From assembly GCA_963696505.1 (NCBI GenBank), contig CAVOKN010000001.1:62001-126000 (forward strand): a stretch of 64,000 nt of DNA, given 5' to 3'. This DNA comes from CAVOKN01 sp963696505 (GTDB taxonomy: Bacteria > Pseudomonadota > Gammaproteobacteria > Burkholderiales > Rhodocyclaceae). Positions 34,749 to 42,593 of the stretch are shown here, one piece after another; the stretch's first letter is position 1; each line of letters begins with the position of its first letter. The notes below the pieces were generated by a model. It had not been told where the DNA came from, did no database searches, and worked only from the letters and a program-made list of their open reading frames with translations. The translations under genes were made by a program, and so were the position numbers.

Positions 34749-35795
34749 TCACAGTATCGCGTTGAACACGTAGCCCACCAGCAGGATGCCCGCTGCCACC
34801 ACGCCGACGAAGGTGGCGATGAGCCGCGGCTTGAGCACCTTGCGCAGGATGATCAGTTCCGGCGCCGAGAGCGCGATCACGCTCATCATGAACGCCAGCA
34901 CCGTGCCCAGGGCCGCGCCCTTGGCGAGCAGCGCCTGCACCACCGGCATGATGCCCGCGGCGTTGGAGTACATGGGCACGCCCACCAGCACCGCCGCCGG
35001 CACCGCCCACCATGCGTCGCGTCCCATCAGCGCGGCGAGAAACTCCTCCGGCGCGTAGCCGTGGATCAGCGCCCCCGCCGCGATGCCGGCGAGGATCCAC
35101 GGCCACACCTTGCCTACGATGTCCACCACCGCCTCGCGGCCGGCGGCGAGGCGTTCCTCCCAGCAGAGTTCCGATTCGCCGCTTCCGGCCACAGCGCCCT
35201 TCGGCAGGGCCAGCACCCAGTCCTCCAGGTGCCCTTCCATCTTCAGACGGCCGATGACGTAGCCTGCCGTCATCGCCAGCGCGAGGCCCAGACCAAGGTA
35301 GAGCGCGGCGATCTTCCAGCCGAAGAGGCCCAACAGCAGCGCCAGCGCGATCTCGTTCACCATCGGCGCCGAGATCAGGAAGGAAAAAGTCACCCCCAGC
35401 GGCACGCCGGCGCTGACGAAACCGATGAACATTGGCACCGCCGAGCAGGAGCAGAAGGGCGTGACGATGCCCAGGCTCGCCGCCAGCCCGTTGCCCACGC
35501 CCTCGCGCCGCCCGGCAAGCAGCGCGCGGGTGCGCTCGGCGGAGAAATAGCTCCTCACGACGCCCATGACATACACGACCAGGGTGAGCAGCAGCAGCAC
35601 CTTGGGCGTGTCGTAGATAAAGAAATGCACCGCCTCGCCGACGTGGGTGCCGCGCGCCAGGGGCAGCAGACCGAACACCGCGTCGGCAATTGGAACGAGG
35701 TTGGCGTAGGCCAGGATCCACAGCGCCAGCCCCACGACCGGCAGCAGCCAGGGGCTGCGACGCAACGCCAGGGCCGAGGGGGACTCGCCGTTCAT
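34749..35795 (-). CDS. ArsP/DUF318 (YraQ-like) permease
   Basis: A 348-residue polytopic membrane protein with about eight helices and the family signature TPFCSCSAVPMFIGF. ArsP members export trivalent organoarsenicals; other DUF318 members have unknown thiol-related substrates. Linkage to an ArsR-type regulator and a thioredoxin supports efflux of a soft-metal or thiol-reactive compound, which is an inference. Confidence 0.85.
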   Translation of the reverse strand: MNGESPSALALRRSPWLLPVVGLALWILAYANLVPIADAVFGLLPLARGTHVGEAVHFFIYDTPKVLLLLTLVVYVMGVVRSYFSAERTRALLAGRREGVGNGLAASLGIVTPFCSCSAVPMFIGFVSAGVPLGVTFSFLISAPMVNEIALALLLGLFGWKIAALYLGLGLALAMTAGYVIGRLKMEGHLEDWVLALPKGAVAGSGESELCWEERLAAGREAVVDIVGKVWPWILAGIAAGALIHGYAPEEFLAALMGRDAWWAVPAAVLVGVPMYSNAAGIMPVVQALLAKGAALGTVLAFMMSVIALSAPELIILRKVLKPRLIATFVGVVAAGILLVGYVFNAIL

Positions 35796-35810
35796 GGTGG
35801 GAGACGGTGT

Positions 35811-36101
35811 TCAGAATCGGTAGAAGTCGCGGGTCAGGTAGGCGACGAGGTCGTCCACCTCCTGAACGGTGAGGGCCGGGTTGTAGTAGTCGCCCCAGCG
35901 CACCACCTCGTCCTGAAGCGCGGCAAGGGTGGCGATCTTGCGCTGCGGCGGCACGTAGACTTCGGTGCCATGGCACTGGAGGCAGGCTTCGTGGAGCTTC
36001 TCGCCCCGCGCCGCATCCCCGGTGACGCTCGGCCCCTCGGCGCAGCCGACCAGCGCCAAAAAGGCCACCATGACCGGCGCGCGCCGCATCGGCATCCTCA
36101 T
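35811..36101 (-). CDS. Small c-type cytochrome, predicted lipoprotein
   Basis: A 96-residue protein with a lipobox (VAFLALVGC, Cys20) and one c-type heme motif CLQCH (residues 40-44), ending with the VDDLVAYLTRDFY helix typical of class I cytochromes. The axial Met is not obvious. The start ATG at 36101 overlaps the preceding gene's TGA (ATGA); internal Met starts exist at 36095 and 36089. Envelope electron carrier, partner unknown. Confidence 0.82.
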   Translation of the reverse strand: MRMPMRRAPVMVAFLALVGCAEGPSVTGDAARGEKLHEACLQCHGTEVYVPPQRKIATLAALQDEVVRWGDYYNPALTVQEVDDLVAYLTRDFYRF

Positions 36102-36397
36102 CCGCCGCGGCCGCCGCGCCAGCGCTGGCGCCACGGCTCGCAGACGACGCCCTGCGCAAGCGCCCGCTGATGCAGTTCCCAGCGGTGGGCCGCGCGCAGC
36201 GTCTCCCGCTCCTCCCAACTGCGGGCCGCGCGCATGCGCACGCGGTAGGCCTCCCGCTCCTGAGGCGTCATCAGTTCGGCGCAGAAGATCAGTTCCCGGG
36301 GCTCGTCCTGGGACGGGACCGGAGTCTGGGCCAGAGCACTCGTGGCGCCGGCGAGCAGCCAGGCGAGCGCGGCGACGAACGATCCCGGGCGAAGCAT
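36098..36397 (-). CDS. Small secreted protein, unknown
   Basis: A 99-residue protein with a signal peptide (FVAALAWLLAGATSALAQ). The mature part contains LMTPQEREAYRVRMRAARSWEERETLRAAHRWELHQRA. This helical repeat is found in many short periplasmic proteins next to metal/redox genes and is reminiscent of LTXXQ/Spy-like helices. Two cysteines (IFCAE; VVCEP) could form a disulfide. Coupled to the cytochrome by ATGA. Confidence 0.72.
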   Translation of the reverse strand: MLRPGSFVAALAWLLAGATSALAQTPVPSQDEPRELIFCAELMTPQEREAYRVRMRAARSWEERETLRAAHRWELHQRALAQGVVCEPWRQRWRGGRGG

Positions 36398-36409
36398 CGA
36401 CCTGTCCTG

Positions 36410-36907
36410 TCAGAACTCCAGGTCGCCCTGGATCGCGGCAATTCCGGCGCGGGCGCAGGCTTCGTCCTTGTCGCCGCCAGGAGCGCCGGAAACACCGATG
36501 CCGCCGAGCAGGCTGCCGCCGCCCTCGATCATTAGCCCGCCGCCGATCATTGCCACCCGCGGCAGATGGCGGATGCCGCTCATCGGGCGACCCGACTGGG
36601 TCTCCTCCGCCAGCGTCGTGGTGGCGCCGCGGAAAGAAACGGCCGTCCACGCCTTGGCCACCGCCGTGTCGGGCGTGTGGGGGCCGGCGAAGCGGTCGCG
36701 CAGCATGACCTGGGGATGGCCGCTGCGGTCCACCACCGCCACAGCGACCTGGAAACCGTCGGCACGGCACTTCTTCAGGGTCGCCTGCGCCGCCTTGAGC
36801 GCCGTTTCCGGCGTCAGGTTGCGCTGCGAGAAGGTGGCCTCGTCGGCGGCATGGGCGATACCGACGCAGGCGAGGATCAGGGCAGGTACGGCGCGGCGAA
36901 GTGTCAT
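36410..36907 (-). CDS. HbpS/GlcG-like heme-binding domain protein
   Basis: A 165-residue secreted protein with a signal peptide (VPALILACVGIAHA). The GlcG/HbpS fold (ETALKAAQATLKKCRADGFQVAVAVVDRSGHPQVMLR ... GGLMIEGGGSLLGGIGVSGA) is full length. HbpS binds heme and modulates a sensor kinase in Streptomyces; proteobacterial members are uncharacterised. Third-order gene downstream of arsR. Confidence 0.82.
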   Translation of the reverse strand: MTLRRAVPALILACVGIAHAADEATFSQRNLTPETALKAAQATLKKCRADGFQVAVAVVDRSGHPQVMLRDRFAGPHTPDTAVAKAWTAVSFRGATTTLAEETQSGRPMSGIRHLPRVAMIGGGLMIEGGGSLLGGIGVSGAPGGDKDEACARAGIAAIQGDLEF

Positions 36908-36997
36908 GGCAATCCTTACAGGAAAGACGCGACCCGATTGGCAATGAACCTCGGCAGGTGGCTGAGCGTTCCTGCCAATCGGCAGACGCGATGCGGT

Positions 36998-37399
36998 TTA
37001 CGCGACGGCAACCAGCGCGCCACGGCGCGGCCGGTTGGGCATGCTGACCAGGCGCTGCACGTCGCACTTCTGCGCCCCTTGCAGAGTCACCCCTTCGGAC
37101 ATGGCCGTCAAGACCCGGTGCGCCCACAACGGCAAGTCCGGATGGAGGCGGTAGAACACGCGCGTGGCTTCGCGGCGCAGCGCCAGCACGCCGCTGTCCC
37201 GCAGCACCGCGAGGTGACGCGACACCTTGGGTTGCGGCAGATCCAGGGCGTAGAACAACTCGCGTACGCAAAGCTCGCCCTGATCGACGATCAGACAAAG
37301 AATGCGGCGCCGGATCTCGTCTGACAGCGCATGAAACAACGGCTCCGGATCCAGGGGGACGCCGCGTTCGGGGTCGATGGTTGCGGGCTGATTCGGCAT
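36998..37399 (-). CDS. ArsR/SmtB-family transcriptional regulator
   Basis: A 133-residue winged-helix repressor: DEIRRRILCLIVDQGELCVRELFYALDLPQPKVSRHLAVLRDSGVL is the HTH core. Cysteines are C35, C44 and C112. The C44-C112 spacing is close to the persulfide-sensing pairs of BigR (42/108) and SqrR (41/107), while the arsenic CxC motif of classical ArsR is absent (ELCVREL). An operator twin before the adaptor/sqr genes supports sulfide sensing (inference). It heads the 34.5-37.4 kb run. Confidence 0.9.
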   Translation of the reverse strand: MPNQPATIDPERGVPLDPEPLFHALSDEIRRRILCLIVDQGELCVRELFYALDLPQPKVSRHLAVLRDSGVLALRREATRVFYRLHPDLPLWAHRVLTAMSEGVTLQGAQKCDVQRLVSMPNRPRRGALVAVA

Positions 37400-37441
37400 G
37401 CTCGGCGGACCGGAAATTGAGGGGATTTAAATAAGCATTTC

Positions 37442-37462
37442 ATTATATTCGATTGCACGTAT
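37442..37462 (-). promoter_or_regulatory. arsR promoter with overlapping operator
   Basis: On the minus strand a TATAAT -10 box (complement of 37442-37447) is embedded in TATATTCG-ATTGCA-CGTAT (37444-37462). The stretch ATTCGATTGCACGTAT differs at only two positions from the matching part of the adaptor operator at 25375-25396. This predicts autoregulation. Confidence 0.72.
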
Positions 37463-37506
37463 CCATGCCCAGAGAAAATTCGCGATCCGCCCGGTGAGTG
37501 TGGCGA

Positions 37507-38958
37507 TCAGGCAACCGCTGCCGGTCCAGGCTTGCGCGCGAGAGTCAGGACCGCTTCGACGCCGCCTTCCGGCCGGTTGTGCAGCACCAGGTCGCCGCCG
37601 TGCTCCCGGGCTATGTTGCGGGCGATGCCCAGGCCCAGCCCGGTGCCGCCGGTGCCGCGGCTACGCGACGACTCCAGGCGGTAGAACGGCTCGAACACCT
37701 TTTCCAGCTCGTCCTCGGGAATGCCGGGACCGGAATTCAGCACCCGCAGGGTGAGCCGGTCCGCGGCGTCCTCGACGACGATCGCGGCGCGCTCGCCGTA
37801 GCGCAACGCGTTGTCCGCCAGGTTGGCGACGCAACGCTTCAACGACTGCATCCGACCGGCATAGGGCGCGGCGGCGCGCCCGTCGATGTCCAGCACATGG
37901 CCGGCCTCCTGCGCGTCGCCCTGCACGCTCTCCAGCAGAGCATCGACGTCGATCGCCTGCACCGGCTCGTCGCCGCCGCCGCGCATGAACTCCAGAGTGG
38001 CACCCACCATCGCCTCCATCTCTGCCAGATCCTTCTCGAAGCGCCCGCGCAACGCCTCGTCCTCCAGCAATTCGGTGCGCAGGCGCATCCGCGTGATCGG
38101 CGTCTTGAGATCGTGCGACACGGCGGTGAGGATGCGGACCCGTTCGTCGAGGTAGCTGCGCAGTCGCGCCTGCATGGTGTTGAAGGCCTGGGCGGCGCGC
38201 CGCACTTCGGTCGGCCCTTTCTCCGCCAGCGGCGGGCGGCGGATGTCGCGCCCCAGATCCTCGGCGGCGCCCGCCAGCAGTTTGAGAGGCCGCGTCACCC
38301 AGCGCACCGCGATCAGCGACACCGCTATCGCCGCCAGCAACAGCACGGCGAGGCTCAGCAGCAGGCGCTGGGGCAGGTCGGCCGATTCCTGGGGCAGGGT
38401 CGAATCGAAGCGCAGCCAGGCGCCGTCGCGCAGGCCCACCTGTGCCACCACCATCAGGCCCGCGCCACCGCCCGGACCCATGCCGGGCCGATGCTGCGGG
38501 CCGTCCGGCCCCGGTCCCGTTCCGGGGCCCATTCCGGCGCCCTTACCCGGCCCCATACCCATGCGCCGTCCCGGTCCGCGACCTTCGGCGCGCAGGATCC
38601 GCAGGGGCCGCTCCGCTCCCAGGGCGCTGCGCAGCAGCGTCTCGAACAGGGCACCATGGCCCTCGATCCGCGGCGTGGCGTCCACGGAGTCCGCGGCGGG
38701 CGCGGCGTCGAGCAGCGCCACGCTAAGCGGAGGCGCGTCGAGCACCGAGACGATGCGCCGCCGCTCCACCGGGCTGAGGGGCTCCAGCAGATCGACGATG
38801 TCCGCAATGCGCTGGGCGGTACGCATGCCGCCAGCGCGGAACACCACCTGCTCGCGCTCGACGAAGTTGATCCAGGCGCTCAACAACTGCGCCACCACCA
38901 GCCCGGCGGCGAGGATCAGCGTCAGCCGGCCGAACAGGGAGCGGGGCAGGAGGCGCAT
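37507..38958 (-). CDS. Sensor histidine kinase with Gly/Met-rich periplasmic segment
   Basis: A 483-residue EnvZ/QseC-like kinase: N-terminal TM (RLTLILAAGLVVAQLL), a periplasmic domain of about 150 residues, second TM, HAMP, HisKA with His281 in AVSHDLKTPITRM, and HATPase (NALRYG, GTGGTGLGLGIA). Residues about 127-162 of the periplasmic part are unusually rich in Gly, Met and Pro (repeated MGPG), suggestive of soft-metal (Cu/Ag) binding or disorder. The start overlaps the regulator's stop (ATGA). Confidence 0.92.
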   Translation of the reverse strand: MRLLPRSLFGRLTLILAAGLVVAQLLSAWINFVEREQVVFRAGGMRTAQRIADIVDLLEPLSPVERRRIVSVLDAPPLSVALLDAAPAADSVDATPRIEGHGALFETLLRSALGAERPLRILRAEGRGPGRRMGMGPGKGAGMGPGTGPGPDGPQHRPGMGPGGGAGLMVVAQVGLRDGAWLRFDSTLPQESADLPQRLLLSLAVLLLAAIAVSLIAVRWVTRPLKLLAGAAEDLGRDIRRPPLAEKGPTEVRRAAQAFNTMQARLRSYLDERVRILTAVSHDLKTPITRMRLRTELLEDEALRGRFEKDLAEMEAMVGATLEFMRGGGDEPVQAIDVDALLESVQGDAQEAGHVLDIDGRAAAPYAGRMQSLKRCVANLADNALRYGERAAIVVEDAADRLTLRVLNSGPGIPEDELEKVFEPFYRLESSRSRGTGGTGLGLGIARNIAREHGGDLVLHNRPEGGVEAVLTLARKPGPAAVA

Positions 38959-39674
38959 CAGGCCCCGCTTTCCACCGCCGCCGCGAGCACGTAGCCCTCG
39001 CCGCGCACGGTACGGATCAGGGTCGGCGGATCGTCCTTGAGGCGGTGGCGCAAGCGGCTGACCTGCACGTCGATGCTGCGGTCGAAGGGGTCGGCCTCGC
39101 GGCCGCGGGTCAGGTCGAGCAACTGCTCGCGGCTCAACACCCGGTTGGCATGGGTGAGGAGCACGTGCAGCAGGCGGTACTCCGCCCCGCTCAGCGCCAC
39201 GGCAACACCGTCCGGGGAGAGCAGGTCGCGACTGGCCGTGTCCAGCGTCCAGCCGGCGAAGCGGTAGCGGCGCGCCGGCTCGGGTTCCAGGTTGCTCGGC
39301 AGGCTGCGGGCGCGGCGCAGCACGCCCTTGATCCGCGCCAGCAGTTCCCGCGGATTGAAGGGCTTGGGCACATAGTCGTCGGCACCCATTTCCAGGCCGA
39401 CGATGCGATCGGTGTCGTCGCCGCGGGCGGTGAGCATGATCACCGGCAACCGCGATCGGGCGCGCAGGTTGCGGCACAGGGTGAGGCCGTCCTCGCCCGG
39501 CAGCATCACGTCCAGCACGACCAGATCGAAGCGCTCGTGCCCCAGTGCCTGCCACATGGCCCGCCCATCCGCAACAGCGCTGGCGCGCAGGCCGTTGCGC
39601 TGGAGGTAGTCGCCGAGCAGGCTGCGGATCTCGGCGTCGTCGTCGACGATCAGGATATGGTCCGGAGTCTCCAT
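38958..39674 (-). CDS. OmpR-family response regulator
   Basis: A 238-residue regulator with receiver domain (acidic pocket DDD at 11-13, phospho-acceptor Asp55 in LVVLDVMLPG, Lys in VPKPFNPREL) and a winged-helix DNA-binding domain (REQLLDLTRGREADPFDRSIDVQVSRLRHRL). Partner of the following kinase. Direct TGTAAGCC/TGTAACCC repeats (complement of about 39754-39795) between it and the divergent gene are candidate binding sites. Confidence 0.93.
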   Translation of the reverse strand: METPDHILIVDDDAEIRSLLGDYLQRNGLRASAVADGRAMWQALGHERFDLVVLDVMLPGEDGLTLCRNLRARSRLPVIMLTARGDDTDRIVGLEMGADDYVPKPFNPRELLARIKGVLRRARSLPSNLEPEPARRYRFAGWTLDTASRDLLSPDGVAVALSGAEYRLLHVLLTHANRVLSREQLLDLTRGREADPFDRSIDVQVSRLRHRLKDDPPTLIRTVRGEGYVLAAAVESGA

Positions 39675-39854
39675 GGCCCCCTATATATCGCCACTCGCCC
39701 ATGCGCGGCGGGATTTTTTGTGTCGCACTGTATCAATCGTCGCCGCCGACAGCCTGGGTTACAAAACCGCCCCGGCCTGCAATCCGTGGCTTACACGCCG
39801 GTGGTCCAATGGGAAGCGTAGGAAGCCCCCCCAATCACTCAATGGAGGACGATC

Positions 39855-40392
39855 ATGAACACCCGCCGACAGACTTATCTTCGCCACGCTCGCTGCGGCA
39901 TTCCTCGGCATCGCCACAGCCTCTGCCCAGGGCGCGCCCGCCGGCACGGGACCAGGCATGGGCTACGGTCCAGGATCAGGCATGGGCTACGGACCGGGCG
40001 GCGGCAACTGCATGGGCCCGGGCCGCATGGGCGGCATGGGTCCGCGCGGCATGGCGGACGTCGCCACCGTGGACGCCAGCCTGGCGGCCCTCGGATCCCA
40101 ACTCGGCCTCGCCCCCCGTCAGGAAGCTGCGTGGCAGACTTACGCCGGCCGCGTGAGGGAACACGCCGAGCGCATGCAGGCGCAGCGCCAGGCACGACCC
40201 TGCGCCAGCCTGAGCGGCCCCGATCACCTCGCCTGCCGCAACGCCACTTGGCAGCAGCGGGCCGAGGAGCGGGCTGCCGTGGCGGATGCCGCCAACGTGC
40301 TGCGCAGCCAGCTCACGCCGGAACAGAACGGAATCTTCGGCAACTGGCCGGGGCCGATGGCCGGACGCGGCATGCGCGGCTCGCGCTGGTAG
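39855..40392 (+). pseudogene. Gly/Met-rich secreted Spy/CpxP-like protein, frameshift in the signal peptide
   Basis: RBS GGAGG (39844-39848) precedes ATG 39855, which reads MNTRR. One extra base near 39867-39870 then breaks the frame. With it removed the frame is LIFATLAAAFLGIATASAQ (a perfect signal peptide), a Gly/Met/Tyr-rich segment (repeats of PGxGMGYG), and a helical LTxxQ-like domain ending NWPGPMAGRG. Such proteins are periplasmic chaperones or metal binders. The composition matches the sensor kinase's periplasmic loop. Without the correction only a signal-less product from the ATG at 39958 is possible. Confidence 0.78.
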
Positions 40393-40692
40393 CCCCTCCC
40401 CGCTGCGGGCGAACCACAGTCCGCAATTGCTGAACGAGGGCGACGCACTGGGTGCTATGACCGGGCGGCTGCGGGAAATGCCCCGAAGCTGGGGACAAAC
40501 CGGGCCGCCTGCCACCAAGGAAGTCGTCCTCCGAAATCCGTTCCCGGGCACTTCCTCCTCTGAAACTCCCGGCGACGGGCTCCGGCGGGAAACCTGGCCC
40601 GGCTTGTGCTTGCAGGCCGACAGGAGAATACCAACTTCAAACCCCAGATGATTAGTCCCGCCCTCACCATCCACTCCACCGGAGACAGCGTC
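40393..40692. other. 300-bp gap with no recognisable gene
   Basis: No protein with convincing features is seen. The segment 40550-40610 holds GC-rich inverted repeats (CCCGG, CCGGCGGG) that may form structured RNA, but no known riboswitch motif was recognised. Confidence 0.4.
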
Positions 40693-40830
40693 ATGGGCTT
40701 CCTGGCCGTCGATTGGCTCTTGACCGCAATCGTGGCAGTGGCCGTGGTGCTGCTGGTTCTTCTGGGCAACGAACTGTACTTCCGCCACCTGCGCCGGCGC
40801 GGCGACGCGCCTACGCCCCCCGAACGCTGA
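40693..40830 (+). CDS. Small single-pass membrane protein
   Basis: A 45-residue protein, MGFLAVDWLLTAIVAVAVVLL then a basic tail (FRHLRRRGD). One TM helix with positive-inside C-terminus, RBS-like GGAGA 8 bp upstream. Possibly a small accessory subunit; no family recognised. It lies just upstream of the metal-efflux operon. Confidence 0.5.
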   Translation: MGFLAVDWLLTAIVAVAVVLLVLLGNELYFRHLRRRGDAPTPPER

Positions 40831-40930
40831 CTCACGCCCGCCCCTTGCAAGCCTGCGGGATGGGGACAGGCGCGCAGGCGCGAAGAACGTCCTGACGCAT
40901 CCGCGAAAACTGACCTAGAATCGCCCGGCC

Positions 40931-41284
40931 ATGTCCTGGTCGCACTCCATTTCCCGTCTGTTGCTGCTCGTGCTCGGCCTGACGGTCTTGTCTCCCCATT
41001 TCGGCTGGGAAGCCATGGCCGCCAACGTCCATCACGACCTGGATGGCGCAGGCCTGATGCTTGGCGAGTCCCACGATCACGGCGACAGCCACCCGCTGAA
41101 CGACCACCACGACGAACACGCCTGCGGCGGCCACATGTTCAACCACATGCCGGCGCAGCTTTCGTCCCCCGTAACGCCCTCACTGCTTGTGGTGCGGGAT
41201 GCCTTTGCGCAACCGAGCGACTGCCCTTGCGCATCGCGCGACCCCGACCTGCCTGAGCGTCCTCCGCGTCTCCGTCTCGCCTGA
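40931..41284 (+). CDS. CzcI-like His-rich periplasmic protein
   Basis: A 117-residue protein with a signal peptide (SRLLLLVLGLTVLSPHFGWEAMA) and a His/Asp-rich stretch (SHDHGDSHPLNDHHDEHACGGH) suited to divalent-cation binding, ending in a Cys pair (CPC). Proteins like this (CzcI/CnrY-type neighbours) precede czcCBA operons. A TAGAAT -10-like box lies at 40914-40919. Confidence 0.78.
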   Translation: MSWSHSISRLLLLVLGLTVLSPHFGWEAMAANVHHDLDGAGLMLGESHDHGDSHPLNDHHDEHACGGHMFNHMPAQLSSPVTPSLLVVRDAFAQPSDCPCASRDPDLPERPPRLRLA

Positions 41285-41378
41285 GCGGCGGGACGCAATC
41301 TCCTTCATTGCGTAGCACCGTGCCCCGGCACGGCCGCGTCCCGTCGATTTCCCATGGTTTCCAAACGGAGGGATCTCG

Positions 41379-42593
41379 ATGCGGAGCATCGCGTTTGTAT
41401 TGCTGTTCGCCACGGCAAGCATCGCGGCGGCGGGCGAGGCGCTGACCGAGGCCGAGAGCCTGCGCCTTGGCCTGGCCCGTGCCGAGCTGGCCGAGCTCGC
41501 CCGCGGCGCGACGGGCGAAGCCGAGGCCGATGCCCTGGAGGCAGGCCTGTGGCCCAACCCGACCCTCGATTACACCAACGAACAGATCGATGGCTCGCCG
41601 GGAAGCACCGAGCAGACCTGGCTGATCAGCCAAGCCTTCGACCTGGCGGGGCGCCGCGGCCTGCGTCGCGAAGCCGGCGCGCGCAAGCTCGTTGCGGCGC
41701 GTGCCGGCAACGCCGCACGCCACGCCGAACGTAGCGGCGAAATCCGCCGCAGCTTCCACGAGGCACTGCTGAAGCAGCAGACGCTGCATGCCACGCTGGG
41801 CTGGGCACAGCAGTTCAGCCGTATCGAGCGCGTCGTCGGCAGGTTGGAGAAGGCTGGCGAGGTCTCGGGCTACGACCGGCGCCGGCTGGCACGGGAGCGC
41901 CAGTCGGCGGAGGCCCGGCTGGCCACCGAGCGCGGCGAGCTGGCCCGACTGCGGGCGCGGCTGATGGCACTGATCGGCAGTCAGGGAGAAGCTTACGGCG
42001 AGTTGTCGGGAAGCCTGCTGCCAGACGCCCCGCCGGCGCTGGACGGTGCTCTGACGCAGCTTGCCCGGCGGCCCGACCTGCAGGTCCTCACCCGCAGCGC
42101 CGAAGCGGCCGATCTGGAAGGCCGCGCCGCCGCCCGCGGGTGGGTACCGGAGCTCACCGTCGGCATCGGCACCAAGCGCGTCGATGACGGCCTCAATCGC
42201 GCCAGCGGCGCATTGATCACTGTCTCGATTCCCTTGCCGGTGTTCGACCGAGAGCAGGCGCGGGAGCATCGGACAGCAGCCCGCGCGCTCGCTGCCCGTG
42301 CCGAGTACCGCCTCGCTCAAGCGAAGGCGGAAGGCGAACTGCGCGGCCTGCACCGCCAGATCGAACACCTGATCGGCGCCGCAAGCAGCTACCGGCGGCA
42401 GGCGGTCGCACCCTCGGCCGAGCTGCTGCAAATCGCCGAGACCGCCTACCAGGGCGGCGAATCGACGATTCTCGAACTGCTCGATGCCTACCGGGGCGCC
42501 CTGGAAGCCGAAACCACGGCACTCGACCTGGAATGGAAGGCGCGCAGCGCCCGCATCGAGTTCGATCTGCTCACTGGGAGTAATGCCGAATGA
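41379..42593 (+). CDS. czcC: Outer-membrane channel of a heavy-metal RND pump
   Basis: A 404-residue TolC/OEP-family protein with a signal peptide (IAFVLLFATASIAAAG). The two OEP repeats are visible with NPTLDYTNEQIDGSPGS and the C-terminal YQGGESTILELLDAYR, the CzcC/CusC signature. It forms the trimeric exit duct. Its stop overlaps the czcB start (ATGA). Confidence 0.92.
   Translation: MRSIAFVLLFATASIAAAGEALTEAESLRLGLARAELAELARGATGEAEADALEAGLWPNPTLDYTNEQIDGSPGSTEQTWLISQAFDLAGRRGLRREAGARKLVAARAGNAARHAERSGEIRRSFHEALLKQQTLHATLGWAQQFSRIERVVGRLEKAGEVSGYDRRRLARERQSAEARLATERGELARLRARLMALIGSQGEAYGELSGSLLPDAPPALDGALTQLARRPDLQVLTRSAEAADLEGRAAARGWVPELTVGIGTKRVDDGLNRASGALITVSIPLPVFDREQAREHRTAARALAARAEYRLAQAKAEGELRGLHRQIEHLIGAASSYRRQAVAPSAELLQIAETAYQGGESTILELLDAYRGALEAETTALDLEWKARSARIEFDLLTGSNAE

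Noticed and set aside
40550..40620. A riboswitch upstream of the metal-efflux genes
   Set aside because: GC-rich inverted repeats exist, but no conserved box of a known metal or cobalamin riboswitch was found.
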